A stretch of DNA of 36,518 nucleotides. Source: an uncultured Acidobacteriota bacterium (lineage in GTDB: Bacteria > Acidobacteriota > Thermoanaerobaculia > Gp7-AA8). This document shows, in pieces, positions 16,039-23,942 of this stretch. Within the stretch, counting starts at the first letter, position 1. Each line of letters opens with the position of its first letter. The notes beneath the pieces were generated by a model that made no database searches, was not told where the DNA came from, and was given only the letters and a program-made list of their open reading frames with translations. The stretch is from positions 1 through 36,518 of the forward strand of contig CALMZP010000149.1 of NCBI GenBank assembly GCA_937870635.1. Direction: 5' to 3'. The translations under genes and the position numbers were made by a program.

Positions 16039-16965
16039 TCACACGATTGCAGCCATGACGGCCCAGAGCGAGAGCACCGAGATCGCCGCCCAGAGAATGA
16101 CTCCGAGGATGAGCGCGCGCGGTCCCACCGCGCGGAGCGCGCGTGGCGACAGACCGGCGCCGATCAGCAGCAGCGTCACCGTGAGTCCGGTTCTGGCGAT
16201 GGATGTCAGCGCTTCGAAGAACGCGGGCGGTGCGGGCGCCCATGTTCGCAGCACGGACGCGACGAGGAAGAACACGATGAACCAGGGCACGGCGAGACGC
16301 ACGTCTCTGCGCCGGAACATCGCCGCGGTGACGATCGTCAATGGGACGATCCAGAGCGCTCTGGCCAGTTTCACCGGCGTCGCGATCTGCAGCGCCTCGA
16401 GACCGAACCTCGATGCTGCGCCGACGACCGAGCTCGTGTCGTGGATGGCGATCGCGGACCAGACGCCGAACTGCATCTGCGACATTCCGAGGGCGACGCC
16501 GATCGGCGGGAAGAGAAACAGTGCGAACGCGTTGAGAATGAAGACCGTGCCGAGCGAGACGGACATCTGTTCGTCGGATGCGTCGATGACGGGGCCGACC
16601 GCGGCAATCGCGCTTCCGCCGCAGATGGCGGTGCCGGCGGAAATGAGATGAGCCGTGGTCTTTTCGACGCGGAGCGCCCGTCCCAGCGCGTAGCCGGCCA
16701 GCACGGTTGCCGTGATCGAGACGATCGTGATCACGATCCCGATGCTGCCGGCGCGGATGACCTGATGAAGGTTCATCCCGAAACCGAGGCCGACGACGCA
16801 GACCTGCAGGAGGATGCGTGTCACGCGCGCGTTCGCTTCGGGCCATGGATGGCCGACGGTCAGCGCGATCACGACGCCGATCGCCAGCGCGAGCGGCGGC
16901 GATGCCCACGGCGTGAGGCAGAAGAGGACAGCGAGGACGAGGATGGCGGCCCGGAGCGTCTGCAT
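16039..16965 (-). CDS. YeiH/YadS-family putative sulfate exporter membrane protein
   Basis: This protein has 308 residues with about ten hydrophobic segments, so it is an inner-membrane protein. The family motif CGGSAIAA lies at 115-122 and the second glycine-rich repeat is near AIAIHDTSSVVGAA. This is the conserved-hypothetical-698 (YeiH) family, annotated as putative sulfate exporters; the substrate is not certain. I chose ATG 16963-16965 over TTG one codon before. The DUF4388-FHA gene starts 23 bases after its stop on the same strand, suggesting one transcript. The 5' flank is a palindrome pair (16974-17025) so close to the start that it would include the ribosome-binding region. Confidence 0.87.
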   Translation of the reverse strand: MQTLRAAILVLAVLFCLTPWASPPLALAIGVVIALTVGHPWPEANARVTRILLQVCVVGLGFGMNLHQVIRAGSIGIVITIVSITATVLAGYALGRALRVEKTTAHLISAGTAICGGSAIAAVGPVIDASDEQMSVSLGTVFILNAFALFLFPPIGVALGMSQMQFGVWSAIAIHDTSSVVGAASRFGLEALQIATPVKLARALWIVPLTIVTAAMFRRRDVRLAVPWFIVFFLVASVLRTWAPAPPAFFEALTSIARTGLTVTLLLIGAGLSPRALRAVGPRALILGVILWAAISVLSLWAVMAAIV

Positions 16966-16973
16966 CAACGCCC

Positions 16974-17025
16974 ATGGAGGGCGGGCGACCCCGCCCGCCT
17001 CGGCGCGAGCGACTTCGCCCGCGCC
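16974..17025. repeat. GCGGGCGA palindromes upstream of the YeiH gene
   Basis: ATGGAGGGCGGGCGACCCCG then CCCGCC (16974-16999) is one full copy, and CGCGAGCGACTTCGCCCGCG (17004-17023) a diverged second. They sit between the divergent YeiH and zinc-ribbon genes, 9 bases before the YeiH start. Confidence 0.8.
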
Positions 17026-17042
17026 TTGACCTTCCCGGCGTG

Positions 17043-17058
17043 TGTGACTTGTGTCACG
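17043..17058. promoter_or_regulatory. CRP/FNR-type operator-like site
   Basis: TGTGA-CTTGTG-TCACG matches the CRP-family consensus TGTGA-N6-TCACA at 9 of 10 positions. It lies 47 bases before the zinc-ribbon gene start and about 78 bases upstream of the YeiH start on the other strand. An A/T-rich stretch (GATTTTATAC, 17073-17082) between site and gene could hold a -10 element. No CRP-like gene is present in this window. Confidence 0.55.
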
Positions 17059-17104
17059 AACATTGCGGTGGCGATTTTATACGTGCAAGAATGCATTCGC
17101 CCGC

Positions 17105-17359
17105 ATGCATCTGACGAAAGAGCAAGTTACAGGGTTGGCGAGACGGCGGCACTGCCCGCGGTGCGATCTGAACAAGACGATCGGAAGCGCGCTCTGCAGT
17201 TCGTGCCGTGCCAAGCTCCCCGAGCACATGCGCAAGGCCCTCGAGCGGATCCCGCAGAAGGAGCCTTCCATCGTGGCGCGCGCCCTGCGAGGGGCGGCCG
17301 ATTACTTCAACCTCCACTTCCAGTCGGTCCGGAACTTCGGCGGCGGGAAGAAGCGGTAA
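17105..17359 (+). CDS. Small zinc-ribbon protein
   Basis: This protein has 84 residues from ATG 17105. Two Cys pairs, CPRC (near 17-20) and CSSC (near 32-35), spaced by 11 residues form a probable zinc ribbon. The rest is basic and helical (MRKALERIPQKEPSIVARAL, then LHFQSVRNFGGGKKR). I do not recognise the family. A role in binding nucleic acid or a protein is plausible but unproven. An upstream in-frame ATG does not exist; the frame extends to 17051 only by a non-ATG start and would cover the CRP-like site. Its 3' end overlaps the convergent gene by 53 bases. Confidence 0.7.
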   Translation: MHLTKEQVTGLARRRHCPRCDLNKTIGSALCSSCRAKLPEHMRKALERIPQKEPSIVARALRGAADYFNLHFQSVRNFGGGKKR

Positions 17360-18797
17360 CCGTCGCCAGCTCCTGCGCCAGCGGATCCGCCGGTGCCTCC
17401 TCGGCCAGCCGCGCCGCGGTGAGGATCAGCTCATCGACCACCTGTGCCGATGAAAGCGATTCACCCCACGCGGCACTGAGCGTGGCCAGCCGGTGCCGGC
17501 GCGACGCGGCCGCCCACGTCAGCTTCAATGCATCGGCGCGAATGTCGGTCGCGACGCGAACGGGGCGTTTCGTGACCGGCGAGATGTACTTCAAAATCAC
17601 AGTCGCCACACGCTGTCCCTCGGGCGTTCCCGGCTGAAGTTTCAACTCCACGAGTCCCGTCGCCGATTGCCCGGCGCGCAGAGAGCCGGTCGCCGCGTCG
17701 AGCGATCGCGGACCGGCGATCGTTCGATGCGTCGCGATCACACCTTCCTCCAGGACGATCGAAACTTCGGCTGACGCGAGCTTCGCCGGCGTGTCGATCG
17801 TGTACCGGATGACGGCGGTTCCATCGGCCTTCAGCGGCGCCTGTGAGGCTTCCACCTGCAGGCGCACGTCGTCGACGCCGGCCGGTGCGCCGGCGAAGTG
17901 ATTCACGACGGCCGCCACGTCGATCTGCTTTGGCGGATCGCCACGTTCGATGCTCTCCTTCAACTTTCCGACAACCGAAGGATCGGTCGAGATGCCGAAC
18001 GGGCGCGTGGAGATCGCACTCACGGGTCGCTGCAGGCGAGCCGCCGCGAGTGAGGTGGATGCGCGCGGTGCGTTCTGCGCGGTCGCGAGCTCAGTGTCAG
18101 CCTGGGTCTCGGTCACGAGAGTGGCACCAGGTTCGGCCAGGGACGCGGGTCGCGCTGGAGCAGCCGGGGCTTCCGCGGTCACGCTGATGGCCTCCGCGAC
18201 AACGGCGGTTTCCCTGTTTTCCACTACGCCGCCAATCTGTGCTGCGTCACGGGTGCTGGGTGCAGACCTTTGGGTGCTTGGTGCCGAGTGCCGGGTGGTG
18301 GGTGCTGGGGCCGTGGCCGCACCTGCTTCCGCTTTCTGCGCGACTTTGAGCTCGGGCTGTGCGAGAAGCGACCGTTCGGTCCGTTCCTCCTTTGTTTCCT
18401 GCCGCGCCGTGGCGGGCGGGATCGCCCGCGGCTCCATTCGATCCGGAACCAGCATCGTGGTCGTTTCTGCCGTCGGCACACTGGCCGGTGCGGGGGGTGG
18501 CGGGGGAACTTCGGCGACCGACTTCATCGCGCCGCGTTCGTGAGTGTCGACGCGCAGAACGTCGCCGTCGCGCGAGATCAGTTGCATGGTGAGGAAGACG
18601 GAAGTCACCAGAAGGATGATCGATGCCGCGACGCGCAGGGTGAATGCCCACGACAGGGAGACCCGGTCGCGATCGCGCCCGGTGCGGAGATACTCGGGGA
18701 TGTCGGCCTTGATGCGCTCGGCGAGACCTGAAGGCGGTTTGGCCACCGGAGCCATCGACAGCTTGCGCTGCAGCTCTGCTTTTCGTTTCTGTGTCAT
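17307..18797 (-). CDS. Membrane partner of ECF sigma factor with YfbK-like C-terminal region
   Basis: This protein has 496 residues and starts with a 4-base overlap on the ECF sigma gene, the standard arrangement for an anti-sigma factor or sensor. The N-terminal 50 residues are cytoplasmic (KPPSGLAERIKADIPEYL), a single membrane span lies at 52-74, and a long Ala/Pro/Thr-rich linker covers about 80-280. After it, a segment with KLKESIERGDPPKQIDVAAV and VNHFAG resembles the N-terminal region of YfbK-type VWA proteins, and the end (VILKYISPVTKRPVRVATDI) resembles their C-terminal DUF3520 region, but the VWA domain between them is absent. The linker carries two repeats: a palindrome (18411-18437) and a heptad array (18251-18310). 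It lacks the usual zinc-binding anti-sigma motif. Function as anti-sigma is inferred from context. Confidence 0.72.
   Translation of the reverse strand: MTQKRKAELQRKLSMAPVAKPPSGLAERIKADIPEYLRTGRDRDRVSLSWAFTLRVAASIILLVTSVFLTMQLISRDGDVLRVDTHERGAMKSVAEVPPPPPAPASVPTAETTTMLVPDRMEPRAIPPATARQETKEERTERSLLAQPELKVAQKAEAGAATAPAPTTRHSAPSTQRSAPSTRDAAQIGGVVENRETAVVAEAISVTAEAPAAPARPASLAEPGATLVTETQADTELATAQNAPRASTSLAAARLQRPVSAISTRPFGISTDPSVVGKLKESIERGDPPKQIDVAAVVNHFAGAPAGVDDVRLQVEASQAPLKADGTAVIRYTIDTPAKLASAEVSIVLEEGVIATHRTIAGPRSLDAATGSLRAGQSATGLVELKLQPGTPEGQRVATVILKYISPVTKRPVRVATDIRADALKLTWAAASRRHRLATLSAAWGESLSSAQVVDELILTAARLAEEAPADPLAQELATVTASSRRRSSGPTGSGG
18251..18310 (-). repeat. GGGTGCT heptanucleotide array inside a coding region
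   Basis: Eight successive 7-base units (GGGTGCT, GGGTGCA, GACCTTT, GGGTGCT, TGGTGCC, GAGTGCC, GGGTGGT, GGGTGCT) follow with strict period. It is translated on the minus strand as a TRHSAPSTQRSAPSTRDA-like segment of the linker. There is no inverted arm here, unlike the other heptad arrays. Confidence 0.85.
18411..18437 (-). repeat. GCGGGCGA palindrome inside the sigma-partner gene
   Basis: On the minus strand this is ATGGAGCCGCGGGCGATCCC then GCCCGCC, a variant of the family with one extra base in the stem. It is read as MEPRAIPPA in the disordered linker. Confidence 0.8.
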
Positions 18798-19408
18798 TTC
18801 GATTCCTCGTCGATCATCGCCTCGAGAATCGAGAAAGCCTTGTGCAGCCGCTTACGGATGGCGACTGTCGTGATGCTCTCGAGCTCGGCGATCTCCTTCA
18901 CCGGCAGTCCTCCCCAGAAATGCGCCGTCACTGTGAAACGCAGATCGTCGGGAAGCCGAAGAACCGCGGCGCGCAGCCGCTCCGATTCTTCGATGCTGGA
19001 CAGCACCTGATCCGCCGCGGGCACGTCGTCCGCGATGTTGGCCGCATAGGGCTCGTCCAGCGAGGTCGTCCGCCGCGGCCGGCGTACATGATTGAGAAAC
19101 GTCGTATAGGCGATGCGATACAGCCACGTGAAAAGTTGCGAGCGCCCGTCGAATCCGCGCAGCGCCGACCAGGCCTTCTGATACGTCTCCTGGGTCAGGT
19201 CCGCGGCGAGGTCCCCGTCCGAGCACAGCCGGAAGAGCGACGCGTACACGGCCGAATACGTCCGCTCGACCATGGCTTCAGCCGCTTCGCGGTCTCCCTG
19301 CCTCACCGCCTCGAGCAGGCTCTTTTCGTCAGCCCACCGCCCGGGCGGTTCGGCGTCCCGTTCGGGGGCTGGAAACCGCGCGAGACTTGCCATGTCGATT
19401 GGACACAT
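18794..19408 (-). CDS. ECF-type RNA polymerase sigma factor
   Basis: This sigma factor has 204 residues from ATG 19406-19408, or 199 from ATG 19391-19393. Region 2 (DLAADLTQETYQKAWSALRG then FDGRSQLFTWLYRIAYTTFL) recognises the -10 element; region 4 (LPDDLRFTVTAHFWGGLPVK, EIAELESITTVAIRKRLHKA) recognises the -35. It directs polymerase to a small regulon, typically envelope stress genes. Only about 25 bases separate its start from the divergent DUF1684 gene, so the promoters of both must overlap the opposing genes. The downstream membrane protein overlaps it by 4 bases and is its likely regulator. Confidence 0.92.
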   Translation of the reverse strand: MCPIDMASLARFPAPERDAEPPGRWADEKSLLEAVRQGDREAAEAMVERTYSAVYASLFRLCSDGDLAADLTQETYQKAWSALRGFDGRSQLFTWLYRIAYTTFLNHVRRPRRTTSLDEPYAANIADDVPAADQVLSSIEESERLRAAVLRLPDDLRFTVTAHFWGGLPVKEIAELESITTVAIRKRLHKAFSILEAMIDEESK

Positions 19409-19433
19409 GTCGGGGCCGTTTCGAAACCTGAGT

Positions 19434-20297
19434 ATGCTACGTCCCGTGAAACGCTGTCTCGCGACCGTTCTTTTCCTCGCCGCCGCGTGCCGGCCGGCCG
19501 AGACCACGTTCGACCCTGCCGCCCACGCGGAAGAGATCCGCAAGTGGCAGGAGAATCGCCAGAATCGCCTGAGCAAGGAAGACGGCTGGCTCACGCTCGT
19601 CGCTCTGGAGTGGCTCGAGCCGGGCAAAAACACGGTCGAGCCGTTCGGGACCCTGGTGCTCGAAGACGGAACCGTCACGCTCGAGCCCGCTCCCGAAGCG
19701 AAGCTGACCATCGACAAGAAGCCGGTCCTCGGCAAAGTCGAACTGCGCGACGACAACGATGACAGCGGCCCAACCATCGTCTACGCGGGGAAGCTCAATT
19801 TCCAGATCATCAAGCGCGGCGACCGATATGGGGTCCGCGTGAAGGATCCCGACGCGAAGACGCGTGTCGAGTTCAAGGGTCTCGAGTACTTTCCGATCGA
19901 TCCGAAATGGCGCGTCGTCGCCCAGTTCCAGCCGTATCAGCCGGCGAGGCAGATCCCGATCGTCGACATCACGGGGATGGTCTCGAAACAGGCCGTGCCC
20001 GGAGCACTCGTGTTCGAGGTCGATGGCGAGAGCTATCGCCTGGACGCCATCGCCGAGGAGGGTTCGCGGGAGTTGTTCGTGATCTTCAAGGATGCGACGA
20101 GCCGCGATGCGACCTATCCGGCGGGACGCTATCTATATGTGCCGCGCCCCGGCGTCGACGGAAAGATCGTGGTCGACTTCAACAAGGCCTACAGCCCACC
20201 CTGCGCATTCACCCCTTACGCAACCTGCCCGCTGCCGCCGCGCCAGAACCGCCTCCCGATCCGCATCGAGGCGGGGGAGAAGTACGAGAAGCATTAA
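19434..20297 (+). CDS. DUF1684-family lipoprotein
   Basis: This protein has 287 residues. The N-terminus MLRPVKRCLATVLFLAAAC carries a lipobox (LAAAC), so it is anchored in the envelope. The DUF1684 marks are EIRKWQENRQNRLSKEDGWL followed by TLVALEWLEPGKN, and the C-terminal DFNKAYSPPCAFTPYATCPL then PPRQNRLPIRIEAGEKYE. The family is of unknown function. GTG 19446 is an alternative start but would shorten the basic n-region. It is divergent from the ECF sigma gene and could be one of its targets. A TGGATTT hairpin follows 9 bases after the stop. Confidence 0.9.
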   Translation: MLRPVKRCLATVLFLAAACRPAETTFDPAAHAEEIRKWQENRQNRLSKEDGWLTLVALEWLEPGKNTVEPFGTLVLEDGTVTLEPAPEAKLTIDKKPVLGKVELRDDNDDSGPTIVYAGKLNFQIIKRGDRYGVRVKDPDAKTRVEFKGLEYFPIDPKWRVVAQFQPYQPARQIPIVDITGMVSKQAVPGALVFEVDGESYRLDAIAEEGSRELFVIFKDATSRDATYPAGRYLYVPRPGVDGKIVVDFNKAYSPPCAFTPYATCPLPPRQNRLPIRIEAGEKYEKH

Positions 20298-20306
20298 GCG
20301 TCGGTC

Positions 20307-20373
20307 GATTTTGGATTTTGGATTTTGGATTGGAAGAAAACAAAACCAAAATCCAAAATCCAAAATCCAAAAT
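20307..20373. repeat. Heptanucleotide inverted repeat (TGGATTT family) between convergent genes
   Basis: GATTTTG heptads (20307-20331) and their complement (about 20344-20373) around a 12-base loop. It fills the 80-base gap between the DUF1684 stop (20297) and the M20 peptidase stop (20378), like the copy at 5664. Confidence 0.92.
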
Positions 20374-20377
20374 TGTT

Positions 20378-21787
20378 TCAACGGCTCGCGTGCTCGTCCG
20401 CGATCACCTGGGCGATCGCCGCGGTGAGCGCCTTCGCGTAGGGGATGTGCAGGAACTCGTTCGGGCCGTGCGCGTTGCTGTGCGGGCCGAGGACGCCGGT
20501 GATGAGGAACTGCGCCTCCGGGTAACGCTCGCCGAGCATTCCCATGAACGGGATCGATCCGCCTTCACCAAACGTGCTGACACCTTTTCCGAAAAACGTG
20601 CGCGACGCCTTCTCGACCGACTTCTCGAGCCACGCCGCGGTCTTCGGCGCTTCCCATCCCGTTCCGCCCTTCTCGTATTCGAAGGTGACCTTCGCGCCGT
20701 AGGGCGGTTCCGACTCGAGCAGCTTCTTGAGGCGCTCGCCAGCTTCCGGCGCATTGAGCGTGGGCGGCGTCCGGAGAGAGAGTTTGAGCGCGGTCTTCGG
20801 GCGGAGCACGTTGCCGCCCTGCACGAGATCGGGGAAGCCTTCCTGGCCGGTGTAAGCGAGCGCCGGACGCCAAGTACGGTTGAGGAGCAGCTCGAGCGGA
20901 TCCTTTGAGAGGGGAACCATCCCCGGCATCCACGGGAACTTCTCGTACACGTCGGTGCCGAGAATGGCGGCACACTGCCGCGCCTCCTCGATACGGTTCT
21001 TCGGGATGTCGACCCACAGCCAGTCCGGCTTGATGGTGCCGGTGGCCGCGTCTTCGATTCGATCGAGAAGGATCCGCATGATGCGGAAGCTCGAAGGGAC
21101 GATGCCGCTGGCATCTCCGGAATGAACACCTTCGCTGAGCACCTGGACCGTCAGGTTGCCGACGATCGACCCGCGCAGGGAAGTGGTCATCCAGAGCTGG
21201 TCGTAATTGCCGCAGCCGCTGTCGAGACAGATGATGAGGCGCGGGGTGCCGATCCGATCGGAGAGCAGGTCGATGTATGCCGGCAGATCGACCGAGCCGC
21301 TCTCCTCGCAGCACTCGATGATGACGACGATCCGCGCATGGGGAGCCTTCGACTCCTGCACGGCGCGAATGGCCGCGATGGTGGAGAAGATCGCGTAACC
21401 GTCGTCGGCGCCGCCGCGGCCGAACAGCTTTCCGTCCCGGACAACCGGAGTCCAGGGTCCCAGACCCTCTTCCCAGCCGACCATGGCCGGCTGTTTGTCG
21501 AGGTGCCCATACATCAGGATGGTCGATGCCTTGTCGCCTTCGATCTCCATGAAGATCAGCGGCGTCCGCCCCTCCACCTCGAGGACCTCGAGCTTCATCC
21601 CCGCCACACCCTGCGATTCAGCCCACCGGCGGGCGAGATCAACCGCATTGTGCATGTGCCCGTTCTCCCGCCAGGCGGGATCGAACAGCGGGGACTGATT
21701 CGGGATCCGGATGTATTCGTGGAGGGTGGGGAGGATCGATTCATCCCAACGCCGGTCAATGGTTTGGCGGATCTGCTCAGGGTTCAT
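20378..21787 (-). CDS. M20-family metallopeptidase (dipeptidase)
   Basis: This peptidase has 469 residues. The metal ligands and catalytic residues of the M20 family are visible: H95 and D97 in MYGHLDKQP, D128 in GRGGADDGYA, E161-E162 in IIECCEESGS, D189 in LICLDSGCG and the last His in GPHSNAHGPNEFLHIP. The insert VLSEGVHSGDASGIVPSSF is the lid/dimer domain start. It hydrolyses dipeptides or small peptides using two zinc ions in the cytoplasm (no signal peptide). The ATG at 21787 lies 83 bases from the divergent ECF gene. It is probably a carnosinase/CPG2-like dipeptidase; the exact substrate is not readable. Confidence 0.93.
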   Translation of the reverse strand: MNPEQIRQTIDRRWDESILPTLHEYIRIPNQSPLFDPAWRENGHMHNAVDLARRWAESQGVAGMKLEVLEVEGRTPLIFMEIEGDKASTILMYGHLDKQPAMVGWEEGLGPWTPVVRDGKLFGRGGADDGYAIFSTIAAIRAVQESKAPHARIVVIIECCEESGSVDLPAYIDLLSDRIGTPRLIICLDSGCGNYDQLWMTTSLRGSIVGNLTVQVLSEGVHSGDASGIVPSSFRIMRILLDRIEDAATGTIKPDWLWVDIPKNRIEEARQCAAILGTDVYEKFPWMPGMVPLSKDPLELLLNRTWRPALAYTGQEGFPDLVQGGNVLRPKTALKLSLRTPPTLNAPEAGERLKKLLESEPPYGAKVTFEYEKGGTGWEAPKTAAWLEKSVEKASRTFFGKGVSTFGEGGSIPFMGMLGERYPEAQFLITGVLGPHSNAHGPNEFLHIPYAKALTAAIAQVIADEHASR

Positions 21788-21870
21788 ACGGCGGCGGAGG
21801 ATAGCACCGCGCTGGAATTCGTGTTAGCGTTCCGGCTACAGTCCATACTTCAGCACCCAATAGCCGCGAC

Positions 21871-22473
21871 ATGCTCGAACAGCTTTCCGCATCCGATGTC
21901 GCGTCTCCGCCAGGAGATGCGATCCGGCCTGCCGTTCCGGCCGCCCTGCGGCCGACGCGGCCGGCGGGGCAGCGCGCTGCGGGCGCCGACGTGGAATCGC
22001 TGTACGTCCAGCACCGGACACTGCTTCTTTCGGTCGCCTGCCGGAAGTTCAGCGTGCCGGAGGCGGATGCTGAAGGCCTGCTCCAGGAAGTCTTCCTTTC
22101 GTTCCTCCAGACCGGCGCGCAGATCGACAACGTCCGGTCGTGGCTCGTGGCCGGCATCTGCAACGCGAGCCGCCACTATTGGCGCAGCCAGGGGCGCTCC
22201 GAATCGCTGCCCGAGGATTACCTCGAGCGTTCCGATCCCGGTTCGGATTCGCTTCCCGAAAAACGGGCAATGGAAATGACGATTCAGCAGGCGCTCGGAT
22301 ATCTGCAGCCGCGTTGCCGGGAAACGCTGCGCCTTCACTATTTCGACGGCCGGTCGGCTTCCGAAGTGGCCGCCGAGCTCGATACGACGACCCGCTACGC
22401 GGAAAAGCTCATTCACAACTGCCTCAAGAGGGTACGCGAGATCTACATGAACATTACGGCGGTGCAGCGGTGA
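21871..22473 (+). CDS. ECF-type RNA polymerase sigma factor (second)
   Basis: This sigma factor has 200 residues. It has a Pro/Ala-rich 40-residue N-terminal tail, then region 2 (VESLYVQHRTLLLSVACRKF, DAEGLLQEVFLSFLQTGAQI with NVRSWLVAGICNASRHYWR) and region 4 (LGYLQPRCRETLRLHYFDGR, SASEVAAELDTTTRYAEKLI with HNCLKRVREIY). The partner gene with a zinc-type anti-sigma motif begins immediately after (ATG 22476, or GTG 22470 overlapping the stop). It is thus a sigma/anti-sigma pair independent of the one at 18794. No Shine-Dalgarno is obvious. Confidence 0.9.
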   Translation: MLEQLSASDVASPPGDAIRPAVPAALRPTRPAGQRAAGADVESLYVQHRTLLLSVACRKFSVPEADAEGLLQEVFLSFLQTGAQIDNVRSWLVAGICNASRHYWRSQGRSESLPEDYLERSDPGSDSLPEKRAMEMTIQQALGYLQPRCRETLRLHYFDGRSASEVAAELDTTTRYAEKLIHNCLKRVREIYMNITAVQR

Positions 22474-22475
22474 CG

Positions 22476-23834
22476 ATGATCGTTGAGCGGCACTATGACG
22501 ACGAGACCCTGATCGGGCTCCTCGGATCGAGCCTCGATGCGGAAAGAGACCCGCATCTGGCGGTCTGCTCGAGCTGCTCGGAAACTCTCGCTTCGTATCG
22601 TGCCATCGCCGAAGTGCTCGGCCACGACGCGGCCTGGGATCTCCGCGACCTGCGACAGGAACCCGTGCCGGAGACGATCTCCGCCCTGCGAATGTTCTCA
22701 TCCGTCCTCGCCGCGGAGGAAGAGGAAGCCCGGAGCGCGGTTGCGGCATTGCTCGCGCGGCCGAAGACGGCCTGGGTGTCGGCAATCTCGCATTCGCTCG
22801 AGCTGCAGTCGGTGGCCGCGGTCAACGCATTCATCGCCGCCTCCGAGAAGGCGATCGACCGCGATCCGTCGGATGCACTGGCGGTCGCGGCGCTCGCGAC
22901 ACACGTCGCGCGACTCCTGAAGTGCGACGAGTATCCGGACAGTGTCGTTTCACGCGCCGTGGGAGCTGCCTGGCGGCAGTATGCCTACGCCGCCTTTTAC
23001 GTCGGTGAATATCCAGCTGCTTCCGAAGCGGTCGCGAAGTCGGCGGCTGCCTTTGCGGCCTGCGCCGTGTCCGACTACGACCTTGCCAGGCTCTCCATCA
23101 TCCGGGGCCTGATTCTCTCCCAGCAGGAGCAGCATGACGCGGCTCGCGAAGAAGTCCAGCACGCCGCCGCGGTGTTCGACGCGTTCGGGGATCGCAGCCG
23201 TGCGGCCTCCGCAAGGGTGGCGGAGGCCTACTCGCTCATCAGCGAGCATCGGTACCAGGAAGCGCTCCCCATTCTCAGGACGGTGGAGCGCGATTATGCC
23301 GAAGACCTCGACAACTACTCGCGCGCGAACGTGGCGAACAACCTGGCGGTCTGTCTCATGGAGCTCGGTTCCGTGATCGAGGCGTTCGATCAGTATTCGA
23401 TCGCCGCGGCGATTTACGATGAAATCGGCAACGCACCCGAAGCAGCCCGTGTCCGGCACAACATCGGCTGCCTGCTCGCGGCCCAGGGGCGGCTCGGTGA
23501 TGCGCAGGCGCGATTCAGATCGGTGCGGATGGAATACCGCCGCCTTGGAATGGCGGACGGCGCGGTCGCAGCCGCCCTCGATCTCGCCGAGCTCCTGCTC
23601 GCGGAGAACGCCCACGCCGAAGCCGCGGCATTGTGCGGCGCCGCGGTGGAGCAGTTTCAGAAAACCGGTCTGAGCGCGACGACAAAGGGGCTGACCGCCC
23701 TGTCATTTCTCAGGGAGGCGGCTGCCCAGCGTCGCGCCACGCCTGAGACCGCTCGCCGGGTCCGGCGGTACCTCGAACGACTGTCGCGGGAGCCCCAGCT
23801 CCTCTTTGCACCGCCGCCACTGCTGGCACCCTGA
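22476..23834 (+). CDS. ZAS zinc-finger / TPR protein, putative soluble anti-sigma factor
   Basis: This protein has 452 residues. Near the start is HLAVCSSC (H27-x3-C31-x2-C34), the zinc-binding signature of ZAS anti-sigma domains, preceded by the usual DDETLIGLLGSSLD helix. Residues about 125-440 are TPR-type helix pairs (SEKAIDRDPSDALAVAALAT, AFYVGEYPAASEAVAKSAAA, VANNLAVCLMELGSVIEAFD, HNIGCLLAAQGRLGDAQARF). There is no membrane span, so the sensor would be cytoplasmic or respond through the TPR scaffold. Next to an ECF sigma gene this is a strong candidate for its anti-sigma factor. The last residues are Pro-rich (FAPPPLLAP). An amphipathic exported peptide gene follows after 108 bases. Confidence 0.8.
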   Translation: MIVERHYDDETLIGLLGSSLDAERDPHLAVCSSCSETLASYRAIAEVLGHDAAWDLRDLRQEPVPETISALRMFSSVLAAEEEEARSAVAALLARPKTAWVSAISHSLELQSVAAVNAFIAASEKAIDRDPSDALAVAALATHVARLLKCDEYPDSVVSRAVGAAWRQYAYAAFYVGEYPAASEAVAKSAAAFAACAVSDYDLARLSIIRGLILSQQEQHDAAREEVQHAAAVFDAFGDRSRAASARVAEAYSLISEHRYQEALPILRTVERDYAEDLDNYSRANVANNLAVCLMELGSVIEAFDQYSIAAAIYDEIGNAPEAARVRHNIGCLLAAQGRLGDAQARFRSVRMEYRRLGMADGAVAAALDLAELLLAENAHAEAAALCGAAVEQFQKTGLSATTKGLTALSFLREAAAQRRATPETARRVRRYLERLSREPQLLFAPPPLLAP

Positions 23835-23902
23835 AAAAATTTTTTGAGGTGGGGGGGTAGGGATTTTCCCCTCCCCGTCACTCCCCTCATAGGGCGCGCC
23901 CT
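23834..23902 (+). promoter_or_regulatory. Terminator-like and palindromic region ahead of the small peptide gene
   Basis: AAAAAATTTTTT (23834-23845) overlaps the stop codon of the TPR gene, then a G-run and C-run (GGGGGGGTAGGG and CCCCTCCCC, about 23851-23875) can pair imperfectly. AGGGCGCGCCCT (23891-23902) is a perfect 12-base palindrome 41 bases before the peptide ATG. These could separate the peptide gene into its own transcript or regulate it. Confidence 0.45.
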
Positions 23903-23942
23903 CCAAGCCTGAAAAGAAGAATTCACCGCCAGGAGGGTGCAG

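Noticed and set aside
16016-16975. N-terminal extension of the DUF4388-FHA frame to about 716 residues
   Set aside because: The extra part is an Arg-rich out-of-frame reading of the YeiH-type gene, which has clear membrane spans and its own motif.
16441-17637. Plus-strand open frame of 398 residues
   Set aside because: It crosses the YeiH gene, a repeat, the zinc-ribbon gene and the sigma-partner gene, and its product is low-complexity.
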